A DNA stretch of 64,000 nt from Pezicula radicicola (GCA_003008705.1 PDUO01000001.1:1977694-2041693); one strand, 5' to 3'; positions 1 to 12,421 are shown, numbered from the stretch's first letter. The notes: generated by a model not told the origin, from the sequence alone. Numbers and translations: made by a program.

Positions 1-578
1 CTAAGTGTCAGGGTGCTTCTGATGGCCTTGGTAGCGAGGGATTATTCTTACTCAGAGAGAACTGCCTCCCCGATACCCTAGAATTTATGCACCTACCTGG
101 AAGCAAATCAGCAAATGTTCTTTTCAGAACTCAGGAAATCGATGCTCAATTCATTAACACGACTGGCGTGTGCTTTGATCCATATATGCTACCATCAAGC
201 ACTTCTTTAAACCATGCTCCGTCGCACAATGGTCTCATGATGATCTCAACATAATACTACTCTCTTACGGTCCAAAATATCAAGACATGCACAAGACGCA
301 AAAGCTCGCAAAGACTATACCGGCTTATATCATCGCAAAATACCTTGTCTCTGTCCCGACTCTATGCGCCTCCTCTACTCCCCTTCCATTCTTTATTAGA
401 TCGTGCTTGCTATTAGTAGCCACGAATGGGTATCAAGAGTCAATCCGGGGTGGGCTTCGTGAATCGCCTTTGCTCCCCTTGCGAAACGGTGACGAGGAAC
501 GACTGGTCTGATCAACACTGTCCAATGATTCAAGTCAGCCTCAACCCCTAAAGTCTGCACCACAAATGAATGAAGGTA
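1..578. other. Left-edge stretch without a recognised gene
   Basis: No open frame here resembles a known protein and no RNA gene or repeat stands out. It lies downstream of the minus-strand NEDD8 protease and probably contains its 3' UTR. Confidence 0.5.
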
Positions 579-1557
579 TCAGAATACGCACGATCTCCTC
601 CGTTCACCCTCCTTTCTAAAGCCCTCAATAGTCCTCAACATCTCTTTCCTTCCCCCATTAGCATCTACCAGTTTTCCTCCCATACTCATGCTGACTTTCT
701 CCCTTGCATTTGCAGACAGCAAACGAGAGAGCAACAAATGCCGCATCTGTATACAGACATAAACCCCACAGTCGCTGCTATTTTCCTGCTGTGGACTATC
801 ATCCAGATTCAAAAATCTCAACTGCCGCCCCAGCAAAATCGCCAGCTTGTTTGTCGCAAGTCTCGCCTCGTTATAATTACTCGGACTCAAGCTATCGTAA
901 TGGAAAGCCACGCCATCTATCACAGAAACAAGGAGTAAAGACCAGTGCGATCCGCCTTCGGCGATGGTCACTGAACGGGCGTCGTTTATGGGTAGGAAAA
1001 TGTGTGTTGTGCGGGTGAAGTCTGGGAGGGCGGATTTAATCGTAAGTGGATCGGGGGTTTGCATCAACATGAAGGCCATGCTGGGTCGGAGGAGAACGAT
1101 GTGCGAGGAGGGGTATTTGCAGAGCTGTTCGCGCTCGAGGTATCTAGGTAGGGTCGTCAGGTCAGAGGCAGGTCGATGGAGGAGGGTTGGAAAGGTAGGC
1201 TGTACTCTTCCCAGAACGCTATTGTCTACAAAGAAACTATTAGCCATTACAAGACCAGGGTATTTGACTAGGAGACAGTACATTATCCGTGAGCCAGTCA
1301 TTCTTGAGAGTATCGACGTCCTCCTTCGTGACTACGTAGTCTCGTCAGTGCCGTTTCACTCTCGTCTGCCTTTGTGCCCGGCCTCACAGGCCCCAAGAGA
1401 ACCTACGTCGGATATCATAGTCTGTTTTTGAAGATTAGCCTCTATCCATATTTGGCATTCATACTATAGCAAAATGATGAAGATACTCACAGCTCAAATA
1501 GGCATCGTCAGGCGATAACTGCGTAATCCCAAAACGCCTGGTCAGCCTCCGTAACAT
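579..1557 (-). CDS. nep1: NEDD8-specific cysteine protease (NEP1/DEN1-type, C48 family)
   Basis: Ubiquitin-like protease that removes NEDD8 from proteins and matures the NEDD8 precursor. Rebuilt from four exons: 1491-1557, 1282-1340, 1206-1225 and 579-1143, giving 236 residues; all junctions are GT-AG and in phase. The N-terminus contains DDAYLS and TKEDVDTLKNDWLTDN. The micro-exon of only 20 nt supplies the IAFWEE segment that the family has at this place. The C48 catalytic residues are visible: His about 115 (GGSHW), Asp about 132 (FHYDS), Gln about 167-168 and Cys about 174 (SDCGV). The C-terminus ends in the family-typical RKEGERRRS. The start is the first in-frame ATG before the DDAYLS block. 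Length fits the family. Assignment to NEP1 rather than SUMO proteases rests on short length and the HIVLLRPSMAF / FLPINDAR blocks. Confidence 0.93.
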
Positions 1558-2366
1558 TGAGCTCATTGTTCCCTAGCTCTTGTACGAGGAGGAAGAGACG
1601 TACAGTGTCTCCAAAATGCCTACTCACTCTCCCTTTGAAAGGGTGGAATCCTCCATCGCGGGGCATTGTGTTTGCGTATCGCTTTGATTGTGTTTCCTGC
1701 TGCAAGACAGGTCTCGGATAGAGTTGATGACGCGCTCTAAAGGGGATTGAGTTGCACGATGTGTCGATGCTCGTACTTCTCGACTGGCAATAAATAAGTT
1801 CGTGAACAGCTTTGAGATTTCGTAGAGCAGAATATCTTGTGATCGTACTGGAATTCCGACTCATGTACTTCGTACAGCGAGGGAGGGGGACAGTTTGGTG
1901 GGGAGGACATAGAGCGGGCTCGGCTCTTTGTTTGCTGCGGCTTGGGTCTTGTACGACTCCGGATCACATCGCGGTCTGTGGCTGGGCCGAACTGCGAATG
2001 CGACGTCATCTAAAAAAGCCGCAGCATATGATCGACAACAACAACAACAACAACCACAGCATCAAGAAAGTGCTCTCTAGTTTGTATCTTGTAATGAGTT
2101 ACTGCTAAGCCACTAAGTCGTATTATACTTCGCCAGAATCCATCCTGTATTGCCATCCACAAAGGCAAGCAAACTCATAAGCTATGTCGGTCATATCCGT
2201 ACCTAATTCTTCCACTGCCTCCTTACAGCGCCATATCCATATATGCATTATTCCTCATTATGTCGTAGCGAAACAGAGCCTAAGATAAGAGCTATGGCTC
2301 TAGGTGCAACTCCAATAGCTATCTTCAGCTAAACTGAACCCAGCTCCTCTCGATGGTATCCATGCT
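1558..2366. other. Intergenic region upstream of the NEDD8 protease, with a short (ACA)n tract
   Basis: It contains a perfect trinucleotide run of ACA/CAA at about 2034-2056 and otherwise no supported gene. It should hold the protease promoter and the 3' end of the next minus-strand gene. Confidence 0.5.
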
Positions 2367-5300
2367 TCAGACACCCAGCGACCGACGAGCATTTGTAATG
2401 CTCCTTTCGACATCCTCCTGTCTCTTTTGCCATTCCTTCTCGTAGGCATCTAGAGGCGACCTTTCAATTTCCTCGACTGGTCTCGACAGGTACTCTATTG
2501 AGCTCTGGAACACCTCAACCAAATGTTTCTTCTTGCTGTCAAAGTCTTGCAGAATAGCTTCTCGATCGACCTGGCGCTGCTCGTCGAAAGCAACGAGAAG
2601 CTTTGTCCCATTAACTCGATACTCGTCGATCCGCGCCTCGATAGCATACTCTTTAATCTGCAATTTGATGAACAGCTCCTATATGATATATTAGCCTCGG
2701 TTTTAGTATGCTATGTGGGCCTCCTACGTCGATGATGCGTTGGACGCCATCATAAAAAGCACGATAATGGGGCCTTAAAGCACCATTCCAAACCTTATTC
2801 ACAGAGGTTTCAGTCAAAGGAGGCTTTGGAGCACCTCCGTCTGGGGAAATATTCGAAGATCCGCTTGTCAACCCGGCAGGAGATGATACTTTGTGACTCT
2901 TTGTGCTCTCCTCGTCCCCGATCAATGTCGTTTCATCTTCTGCTTCATCAAATACAAGATCAACACCTTTCAATATGCTTGTATTAGCGACAAGCTTCTG
3001 GGCAGGCGAGGTGTCCTGTTCTCCATCAAAAACTCGGGCTACGGTACTCGCAATAAGCAGCCTTTTTTCATCAGGCATAGCTCTGTTTGGCTCGACTGCT
3101 TGAAGACGCTGTGTAAATTTGCTCAAATGGCGAGTTTCCTTCTCGAGGAATGGGTCTGGTAGAACTTTTTGTGGAGCAATGGCCTCCGTGGTCCCAAGCT
3201 CTTCGTATGCACCGGTGCGCATATTCTTCTTATGCGGCACGTAGCGCACTTCTTCTTTACCTGGTGCTGCTGGCTTCGGCTTTGCCAGACTTGATAGGGG
3301 TACGCGAGGACCAAACATAATGGAAGCTCCCTCACTGAGTGACCGTATGGGATACGGATTTTGAGCAACTAAAGTATCTGCTTGTCTTCCATCCGCGCGA
3401 GGCTCAGCACTTGGTTGAAGCTTCTTCTTGATCTTGGAAATGTGATCGACTCGTGCCGTAGCTATGGGACTGCCGTTAAAATCAACTCTAGATGATTGCG
3501 ATCCGAGCCTGAAGGACTGTCGCTGAGGGGCAGTCGGCACATCTTGTTTATGTATTCGTGGTGGAGGTATTACTTCAAGAACTCCCTGGATCGCTAGTGG
3601 GCTGACGGGTTGTGGCGTCACCTCCAAATCGTTATTGGCCATGGCAGTAAATTCTGGAGGACTGGGACTATGGCGTTTCCTTGGTGGACCTAGCGACTCC
3701 TCTTGATAACCCGCCTTTGCACGCTTTCTATCTGTGATGAGGTTGGTAGGCTGCAGAGCGGCACCACGGATGGTAGACTCTACTGGCGGACCAGACTCTT
3801 CCGCCTGGCTGGTTACTCTGATTTTGGTATCTCCAGTTCCTTTGCTTCCACGTTCGTCGTTGATCGCCGGATCTACTTCTTGGGTGCCATCGCTCTCCTT
3901 GGCCTTCCCTGAGCTTCTTGATACGCTTGAAGCTCCCTGGTTGCGAGGTCCGTTTGCACCAAAATTTATTAGTGCAGGCTTTCTAACAAGAGCATCGTCA
4001 ACCAGAGGCATGTTCATGAATAATGCCTTGTTCAGTGCAGCTGCGGCCTGAATTGCTGTTGCTTCTAAACGTGGGCTATATCGGGTGTTGGGCGAGGTTA
4101 ACGACTGTGGCCATCGAGTGTTCTTGCTCTTTTGAGGAGCTTCGATTTGCTGGACTTGGGATTTAGCGTGTAGACGAGGACTCCGGCGCAATGGTGATAC
4201 CTGTCCATCTGCATCTGTAGCCAACCGGACGCGTTTGGGCGTCACCATGTCCACATCCTTGGCCTTCCGTTTCTTGTCACTGCGTGGTGTTTGCGCCTCT
4301 TTGTCTAAGCTGAAGTGTTGTTTTTGGACACTTCGCTCTGTACTCTCCGGGATTGGGCTAACAGCATAATCCTCCTTTCCAGCTATACTTTGGGAAGCGA
4401 CTATACCTGTTTTGCTCCCGCTGATATTATTTACCTTTGGGGCCAATTCCATGGCTTTGTTATTCGCACTTGCCGTCTGCTCACGAATTGTATTTTGCCT
4501 TAGTTTATCGGTCGTTTTAAAGACTTTGCGTGGAACAATACCACTGGCAACCTCTGGTGCTTTATCGGTGTCGAAAGTTTCTGGCAATATGTCACTGCCG
4601 GTTTCTGCCAGAGCGCGTTCTTCCTGCACGACTATTGGCTCGCCATTCATTCCGGCTATGGTCTGAGGATTGCTGTTTTGTATCTCCGCTGCCGTCTTTC
4701 CCAGCCCTAGTATTTCGTCCTCTTCATCCGAAGTCATGGAGATTTGTGGGAACGTATTATTAGGCATTGCTGGATCATCCTTCATAGAGCCTTTATGCAG
4801 TCTTGGCTGTCCTTGGCCTGGTGATTCTTGGCTAGTGATCACCTTAATTTGAGCAGTTTCAATCTGCTTGGGAAATTGAGATTTTGGAGGTGCCGCTAGG
4901 TCTGTGGACTTTGAAGGGATCTTAGGAGACTGAGCTTTTGGAGATAATTCTGGTGCGACATGCTGTGGTTGTGCTTGTGTCATTCTAAGTTCAGCAGACT
5001 TGTTCTGCAGAGGGCCAGGCTGAATGTTGTCCCGATCAGACTCAGTTTCCCCGAAATTATCGAGCATATTTGCCAAACTTTTGGCCATCTTCATTCTCAC
5101 CTTGGCTGGAGAGAGCGCTGGAACCTCAGCGCCAACACCATCTTTCTCTTCCCTCTTCTGCCGTGACACTCTCGGGGTGGCATCGTAGAGATCATTGTCA
5201 TGGCCATTCTCAAAGTCTTGGATCGACTGGTGCTCATCATCTATGGATGGGCGTGGATCATGTTCATCTTGCTTCTGTGAACTACTGGTGTTGCCTTTTT

Positions 5301-8300
5301 CCACATTACTGGAGTTTCTAGTTTGGAGGACTGAAGCAGTGTCTTTTTTGGTGCTAATCCGTTGCTTCAATTTGGAAGAGATAACCTGAGCTTCTGTTTT
5401 AGATTCCCCACTAGAACCAGTATCAGAATTCGTACCACGCTTGGCTGGTACCACAGATTGCTCTTCTAGGGGATCTTCTTCTTCATTTACTTCTTGAAGC
5501 TTTTCATTGGCTATCTTGGCTGCAGCTCTTTGGCTTTTAAGTGAACGTGGATTGGGCTGCTGCGGTGGTGTTGATTTGTCTTTGTTCTTCTCCTGCTTTT
5601 TCAACTTTGGGGGTTTATTGATCTTGCTTTTAGCAACACGCGTCTGAGAAGTTTGGTTAGGAACTTTACTCGGGGGCTTTCGGCCGACTTTCTTGGGGAC
5701 GGAGCTGGCATCATCCTCGGGAAAGTCGAAGATATCTTCTTTTTTGGATAGTTCCTTGTCTTTTGCTTGCGCTGCTCCTGCAGTCTTTGCTAGCTGAGAT
5801 TGCGTTCCCGACTTTCCAATTACCAATGGTGGTTTGGACTTGAGGGTGTTGGTTTTGTTTGACCTTGGAGGGGCAGTCTTTGAGTTGTTGGGCGCTTGTT
5901 TTCCTAGGACATCTGAACTATCCTCCATCTCATCTACACAGAGACCAGCAGCCTTTGAGCTTCTGGGAGCCTGTTTCTTTCCCTTGGCTTTGGACGCTGT
6001 TTTCTTCTCTAGAACATCCGAATCATCCTCACCTTCATTCACGGAGATATCAGCAGTCTTTGAGCTTCTAGGAGCCTGTTGTTTTGCCTTAGTCTTCGAT
6101 GCTGCTCCCTTCTCTAGCGCACCTGAATTATCCTCAGATATGTTTGAGTCATCTTCAGCAGCTGCTTGTTCCGATGCGGCGTCTGTGGGCTTTGATGACG
6201 ACGAGTCCATGTCTACTTTCGTAGGTCTTTGCGACCTCAAATCGCGTTGTGTGGCAGGCAATGATGAGTTGCTATTGCCAAGACTTGGCTTGTGCATAGG
6301 CCCAACTCGCGACGGAACTCTAAAAGAACGTTTGAGCTTATCTAGGGAACTCATGGCACCAGAACTAGGTACTGCGTCTTCAGCAAGCTCTCTTGGCGAT
6401 CTCTTTGCATTTGGTGATGGAGGTGTAGCATTCGGTAGTTCGTCCTCATCTTCGCTGTGATCTACCTCTAGTTCATGTTGTGGTCTCAGGAGGTTCGCGT
6501 TGAAGGAGTCTTCGCTTCCCGATTCATCATCTATTATGGCTGTTGATGCATTAAGTTGTCTGGCTGAGTTGTTCATCGCTTCTGCGGGCTGTGTCTGCAC
6601 AAGATCGATCTCGTCCTCTTCAGCTTCGGATTCGTCAAGAATGGCCTGTGACGACATTGATTTCCTGCTCGCCATATCCGTGCCTTCTAATTCTGTATCA
6701 ACCAAGGCATCTACTAGCATGGAGACTCTTGAATGCCGGGACGATCCTGCCATGGCACCCTCGACTTGGGCTACCTTCACCGTTGTAATTGAAGCAGTTA
6801 CAAGTTTTCTTGTAGCTACAGCGCCTGAATAAGACTCTTGCTCATTCCCGCTGCTTGCGTTGTCTTCGTGGGTTCTGGACATTTCGTTATTCTTTGAGGC
6901 GTGTGCAGATGAATCGTGTTCTTCCATTTCCAGTCTTTTGGGTGAACTGCCCTCGACGTCCACATCAAGCCTTGAGAATGCACCATCAATGTCGGTCAGC
7001 ACATCCTCGATAGCAGCTAGAGGGAAAGTAAGTCGTACTCCTTCTAGCTCTACAGCTGTTGAATTTTTGTAGCAGAAACACTCTTTCCCACGTCTTTCAA
7101 ACTCGATGACAAGGTCCGCGAAGTCCCCTGGGTTCTGGCTGGGCCTGTAAGTGGTTTCATAATCGGCATGATAGCCTCCCACGATGTTCAATGGGATCTC
7201 CAGACAAGTATAGAACTCCGTCGATGAAAATGGGGCTAGAATAGTTATTTCCTTGGCGTCCACAAACACAGAGACATTACGCCCAGGGATGCCAATATCG
7301 TGTTCTGGCGCCGTTGCCACCGCTGGAGACCAGAACAGAGTGGTGTTTCTGTTATCAGTCAGCAACATTCCCTTGTATTGAAATGTGTGTCCTACAGAGA
7401 AGGAGTTTCAATTATCCCCAAGTCCTCCATACTACTCAAATAACCATCGAACTTCCTGATCCAGCCTTGTCCAAGTTGCGAGTCTCCCACTGGAAAGTCA
7501 TTGTACGCCGTTGGGTTTATGTCTTGTGGCCAGAGCTCTTTGCGGTCCACCTTTGGCCCTGTAGTATTCAGGATGGCATTGACAACCTCAGCAAAAACGA
7601 GCTTGAGGATTTCATTTCCTTCCTCAATGACAAATTTTCCAAGCAGGCATCTAGGATCAGAATTAGCAGACTGTATTATCAACCTGAGATTATTACTCAC
7701 ACGTAATCTGCAGAGCCTGTTGTCAACTTCTCCACATTTGTGCTACAATTTTTGAGGAGCTGGAGCATAATAGTTCCCACCCACTGCCGAGCTTCGAGGC
7801 TGTTTTTAGGATTAGTGAAGTAGACAAGCAGCACATGCATACAATCCTTTCCAATCTCCACTTTGTCTGTCGCGATGGAATTGCCTCGGGACTGCTGTCG
7901 TGCAGCATGATACAAGCCAGCCTGATGGCATTAGTAGTCTTCTCAGTAGTTGGGGTCTGCGTGACATACTCCAAGCAGATATAATCCCCGCTCGCCCTGT
8001 CGACAAGGTTCCGTCTGCAGGATAGCCTCCACAACTGTTATAAACACCTTTACACTCAAACGTTTGCAAGTATTGTAACCATCTGCGTCAAGTAATGGGA
8101 TAAGAGTTTCGATATATTTTGACGGTATTAGCTGTGAACCTTTGCGATATCTTCGTACAGCACCCTTCACAGAATTTAGGATGACATCAGGAAGACTTCT
8201 TGATGTTAGTGGAGTGATGTATCTCTTTTGCCTGGTGCACTCACCTAATTGTTCCCATCTTCGCGATCGCTTTAGGTAGTTCCTTGCGTAACTTCTCAAA

Positions 8301-8345
8301 CTGAACTGCTAGATCTTTCTCGGGACCACGAGTAGGCGGCGGCAT
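2367..8345 (-). CDS. Very long axis-type protein: helical N-domain, PH-like domain, disordered middle, C-terminal coiled coil (Red1/SYCP2-like candidate)
   Basis: Six exons fit in phase: 8245-8345, 7970-8198, 7701-7921, about 7433-7650, 2728-7391 and 2367-2678, encoding about 1,914 residues. The donor of exon 4 is ambiguous (7433 or 7445, a four-residue difference). Residues 1-255 look all-helical and ARM/HEAT-like. Residues about 260-400 look like a beta-rich PH/Spt16M-like domain (LFWSPAV, VSVFVDAKEITILAP, ADLVIEFERRG). About 400-1790 is low complexity, rich in S/K/E/Q, and includes imperfect repeats around 5890-6110 with the core APRSSK. The last 110-120 residues look coiled-coil and are split by a 49-nt intron. 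This order matches meiotic chromosome axis core proteins (yeast Red1, animal SYCP2). No sequence motif proves it, so function is inference; the gene model itself is well supported. Confidence 0.75.
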
Positions 8346-8948
8346 CTTCCACTGTGTTTGTTGCCTATCAATTGATAGGGGTCATCAAATTTGCTTGAGG
8401 TAGGCAGGCATTCGATGGTTCGGAGCGGAGCCCCCAGAGCAATCACGCGATGCACCCCAATGATGGCAGTCACCTGTTTTAACCAATGATGATTATGGTA
8501 TGTTGATATAGAGCTAGTGATGCTGAAAAGGTTACGAACCTTAAGAGGGTATGTGTTAATTCAGAAGAGCTGAGACGCAGAGAGGCTGAACGCTGAGTCG
8601 ATATTAACGTCGGAGACGCGAATTTAGCAAGAGGCAGCTAGTGCACGTCAACACATGACTTGACCTCTACTACCTTTTGCAACCTACCTGACAGTCTAAA
8701 AGTACCTATCTACTTACCCTGAAGAACTTCCAAGTTTTGTTGTCTAATTCAATTCACAACCTCAGCCTCAACATTTTCGAATTCATGATAGATAGCTACC
8801 TAGCTTCTTCCACCATCTAGACTCTATACCACATAGTCACTTCACAAGACTAGCACCTGTTTGCACATCATCAACTGCGCATTATCTTGCACCTGGCTCT
8901 CTTTTCTTCCAGCCCTTCTTTGATTGACGAGCAGCGCCTTCTGCAGTC
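8346..8948. promoter_or_regulatory. Divergent promoter region between the axis-type gene and a 2EXR gene
   Basis: About 600 bases separate two genes that start in opposite directions, so both promoters must lie here. No specific operator or box is claimed. Confidence 0.5.
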
Positions 8949-9688
8949 ATGTCCAATCAAGTGTCCACCATTCCAATTTCAACTACCCAAGCTCCACCAG
9001 CTTCAACCTCTGCAGCAATGCGAATTGGACCATCGCGTACTTTCACTCCCTTTCCAAAGCTTCCACCAGAGCTGTAAGTTCTCGCATACACTCCACCGGT
9101 CATTCGTAAGTAAGCTAACCCTTTCGCAGACGCCTTAAGGTCTGGGCCTACGCTGCAAATGATGACAAGAACACCGTTTACTGCACCCATGTCGTCATGA
9201 TTCGAATGAAGAATGATCCGAACCGATGCACCTTCAAGACCCTCTCACCTATCCCAGCACTCCTTCATGCTTGTACCGAGTCGCGCAATGAGGCCATGAA
9301 GAACTACGTTCGCTGCTTCAAGATTGGCAGTGGGGGTGATGCTGAGGAAATAGTCTACATCAACCCAGAACTTACCGATTTGTTAATCGAAGTTCCTCGC
9401 AGGTGCTGCCGAAATCGCCGTTCTTTGTTTAGGGACTTCAACAGTTATACTAGGATACTCGGCACACCAAAACCTTGGGGCGCCACCAAGCAGCAAGTGT
9501 TCATGTATGGAATACACTACAAAGAGGAATCAAAATTTCTGGTTCAAACCTTGGGCGATCGCAACTCATACCTCGTCGCCGAAACGTGGATGCCAACTAC
9601 GTTTAATAGACAACTGGTGAATTCTAGTGTTATTGCGCAGTGGACTCAGTGGTATGAGACTTGGGAGGGTATTCTGACTTCAGCCTAA
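8949..9688 (+). CDS. 2EXR domain protein
   Basis: Member of the large fungal 2EXR family, whose biochemical role is unknown. Two exons, 8949-9073 and 9130-9688, with a 56-nt intron (donor GTAAGT, acceptor CGCAG), give 227 residues. The intron splits the diagnostic motif, which reads FTPFPKLPPELRLKVW after joining. A second family block, LLHACTESRNEAMKNY, follows near residue 100. The start is the ATG followed by a short S/T/P-rich leader. A second member of the family lies at 60.8 kb in the same window. Confidence 0.88.
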
Positions 9689-10735
9689 GTCTTTGGTACG
9701 AAATCAAGGTTGTTCTTCGACTAACTCTCCGAATCTTGCCGACTTTTTTTTCAAATATTGATATTTCACGAGGTTGCATACAATGTAGGTATCTACAAAA
9801 TACACCATAATGATAAATGTGGTCTGTGCCTTACTAAGTATATGGTTGCATACCAAGAGGCCTGTACCCTGCTTTTTCACTCAAATAATTCAATTGTTCA
9901 CAGTGGAATCCTAAGATCTATATTACCGCCTCTAAGTGGATGTAGTGGAAAGGGAAGGCGGTACCCAACTTGCGCCATTCACCTAACTAATTTGCGTATA
10001 AAAGTTCTAGTCTGGCTTGATTTGAGATGATTTATCGACTAAATAAGCAATATATCTAGGTACATCGGAATGACGACGTCCACCAAATTGGAAGTCTGTT
10101 GCTTTATTGTCTCCCGTTTTCTCTTTCGGCTTAGTTTTAAGCTGTTAGGAGGATATAAGTAACGTAGTGACCACCATAAAGTGACCCCCCCACTGGGGTT
10201 GTGAAAGAGGCCACAGAGAAGTAGCGGAAAAGAGTAGAAACCTGAAGGCTGTATTGATTGAGGAGGTAAGCTGGACTGGGGCCCAGCCTGCTTAAATAGC
10301 CCAAGGTACAAAGTACTAAGTCTCTTTGGCTTTATGCATCCTAATAGGCATAGTGAGGTATAGAGTCCCGAAATAACAAAAAATGAGGTGTGCCTGATTA
10401 GAAGCATGTTTTTCCTGAAAAGCCCCGATCCAACAATTCATCAATTAAGCAATCAGACAAAATATTGCCAGAAGGCCTTGCAGGGCTGAATCGAGCTTCA
10501 ATTCATGCAAAAAGATGTCGGAGTTGGATTCAGCCTTGAAATTTCGCCATCAACCAATTAACTGTCTTTTGTACTGTGGTACATGTACCTAGCCGCTGAG
10601 GTCGTGAGGAATGAAGCCTACTGCGCAAGCGAGGCAGAATCCAGAGAACCACAAAAAGCTCCCTCCTTCCATTCAAATCATTCCACAACAACTCGAAATC
10701 GAAACCATCAACGTCAACCGACAATCTCCACAATC
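9689..10735. other. Intergenic region, no supported gene
   Basis: Open frames are present but show no recognisable domain. The part just before 10736 should hold the promoter of the IFI6/IFI27-like gene. Confidence 0.45.
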
Positions 10736-11365
10736 ATGGCATCCATAATCAACGCAATCGTTGAATGTCTGACCGGTAGCGACACCACCGATTTTAGCAT
10801 CACCACTTCCGAAAAGACTCGTGCGCAGGAAGAAGACATGGCGACTTCCATCCTTGATATCCTCTACTCTGCTTCCGATCGCACTGAGATTACGAAGGCT
10901 CTCCAAGAAAAGGTTTCTACGACTGGTTGGACCGAATATGTTGCCAAATACGTCCTCGTCGGCCTTGAAAACGCTCTGAAGAAAGCTGCGCCAATGGGAG
11001 AAGCCATGAAAGACGCATTCAATAAAGCAAAGACTGAGGCTTTGGAGTGGTTAGAGAAGCCAGAGGTTTATTGGACGATTATTGCATTGGGAGTCTTGGT
11101 TGTGTTGACCCCATGGGTTGTTGAGGTATTAGGTTTCGCGCTTGAGTGGCTTGGGTTTGCCCAGTTGGGTCCTGTTGAAGGTATGGTGCTCTAATGACAT
11201 GATCATCTCGACTTTCTTTATAACAAACTGTCACTTACTTATTCTAATGCAGGAAGCTTTGCCGCTGCATGGATGAGAACTTTTGCTGGCTATGTGCCAA
11301 AGAATTCTCTGTTTTCATACTTCCAGCGCATGGGAATGGTTTGGAAGACCAAGGCGATGTTGTAG
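10736..11365 (+). CDS. IFI6/IFI27 (ISG12)-like small membrane protein
   Basis: Two exons, 10736-11180 and 11253-11365, separated by a 72-nt intron, give 185 residues. After a mainly hydrophilic helical N-terminal half there is a strong hydrophobic segment (YWTIIALGVLVVLTPWVVEVLG, around residues 115-137). The alanine/glycine-rich end then reads GPVEGSFAAAW and SLFSYFQRMGM, split exactly by the intron. This pattern is what fungal relatives of the interferon-inducible 6-16 family show. These proteins are usually membrane-associated, often mitochondrial in animals; the role in fungi is unknown. Family membership is inferred from the C-terminal pattern alone, so other small membrane families remain possible. 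Confidence 0.72.
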
Positions 11366-11605
11366 AGGTATTTAGATCAGCTGTGGGGATGGCCTCTGAT
11401 ACGCGCAGCTTGGCTCAATTCTAAGGAAATTGACAGCTAGGGATACATTGCTAGGACAACTGAGGAGATTCTATTTGGGGAGTTTGTTCGTCAATCACTA
11501 GAGAACTATTCAGAATTGAGGCTTTCGTTGCAATAAGTTTACTTGTGCTAGATGTATCTACACTTTGCTATCTCCCATCAGCATAAATGTAGATCTTGGC
11601 AAGAT

Positions 11606-12421
11606 TTATGCCGGCGAGGCCATCAAAAGCCCTCCACTCTCCTCAGGTGTCCTACCAACAAATCGATCAAAAAGCTTAATCAGCTTCGCACCACCACGAT
11701 GTAATCCTGTATCCACAGATCCAGGCTTAACCAAATTGATAATCACTTCATTCCCGTCAGTTTCCGAAGCAAGTTCCAAAATCCAAAAGACGTTCAACAA
11801 TTTAGAAACCGAGTACCGATCCATGAAGTCTTTATATAATTCCTTATCATTCAAACGGGTCAGGATATTATCTACAGTCTGCTCTTTGAATGGAGTCCAC
11901 ATATGTACTTCAGAAGAAGTAACAGTCATCCTAGATGGTCGACCAACAGACTTCGAAGTCCTAGATAGGACAGATAATAGCAGCACAGATAACAAAGCAG
12001 TCGAAAGATGATTAACCTGTACTTGCTCTTCAATACCCGTGCTCACCGAAATCTTAAACTCGAAATTGAAAATTCCTGCGTTCAATCTCGCAATATCAAG
12101 TCTCCCTAGACTTGACGTACGTTTTCCAAACTCTAATACTGAGGTAAAGGAATTCATATCGAGTTCCCATACCGAGATTTGGGAGGTTGATTCTGGATTG
12201 GAGGTGAGGATTGAGGCTTTTACGGATTCGCCTTTGGTGAGGTTACGGACTGCGAGGATTATGTGATGGACGTTATGTTTGTCGCATTATTTAGATGCTG
12301 AGAGTCCTATCCCGGAGGTGGAACTGGTTATTAGGATTGTTTGGCTGGTGAGATTTAGAGTTGAAGGGATTTGGGGTGGGTGGATGAAGAGTTATCCGTA
12401 GAGGAAGGATAGGTATCCCAT
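11606..12421 (-). pseudogene. Short-chain dehydrogenase/reductase, interrupted by two in-frame TAA codons
   Basis: A classical SDR frame starts at the ATG at 12421 and continues without intron, but is broken by TAA at 12392-12394 (codon 10) and TAA at 12287-12289 (codon 45). Between and after the stops the family landmarks are intact. They are the Rossmann glycine motif (TSSTSGIG), the strand following it (HHIILAVRN), the NAG-like motif (RLNAGIF), a catalytic Ser region (VTSSEVH) and YSVSK with the catalytic Tyr and Lys. The C-terminus also stops early after GGLLMASPA. In relatives the first stop position lies in a run where Gln (CAA) would fit, so a C-to-T change is a plausible cause. I see no splice solution that removes the second stop. 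Confidence 0.8.

Noticed and set aside
2034..2056. (ACA)n run as a possible CRISPR or regulatory array
   Set aside because: Simple trinucleotide repeat; no spacer structure and the genome is eukaryotic.
5834..6460. 208-codon plus-strand frame
   Set aside because: Antisense shadow of the low-complexity region of the axis-type gene.
10039..10407. 122-codon minus-strand frame with hydrophobic start
   Set aside because: No family resemblance, no neighbours or splice partners; likely chance.
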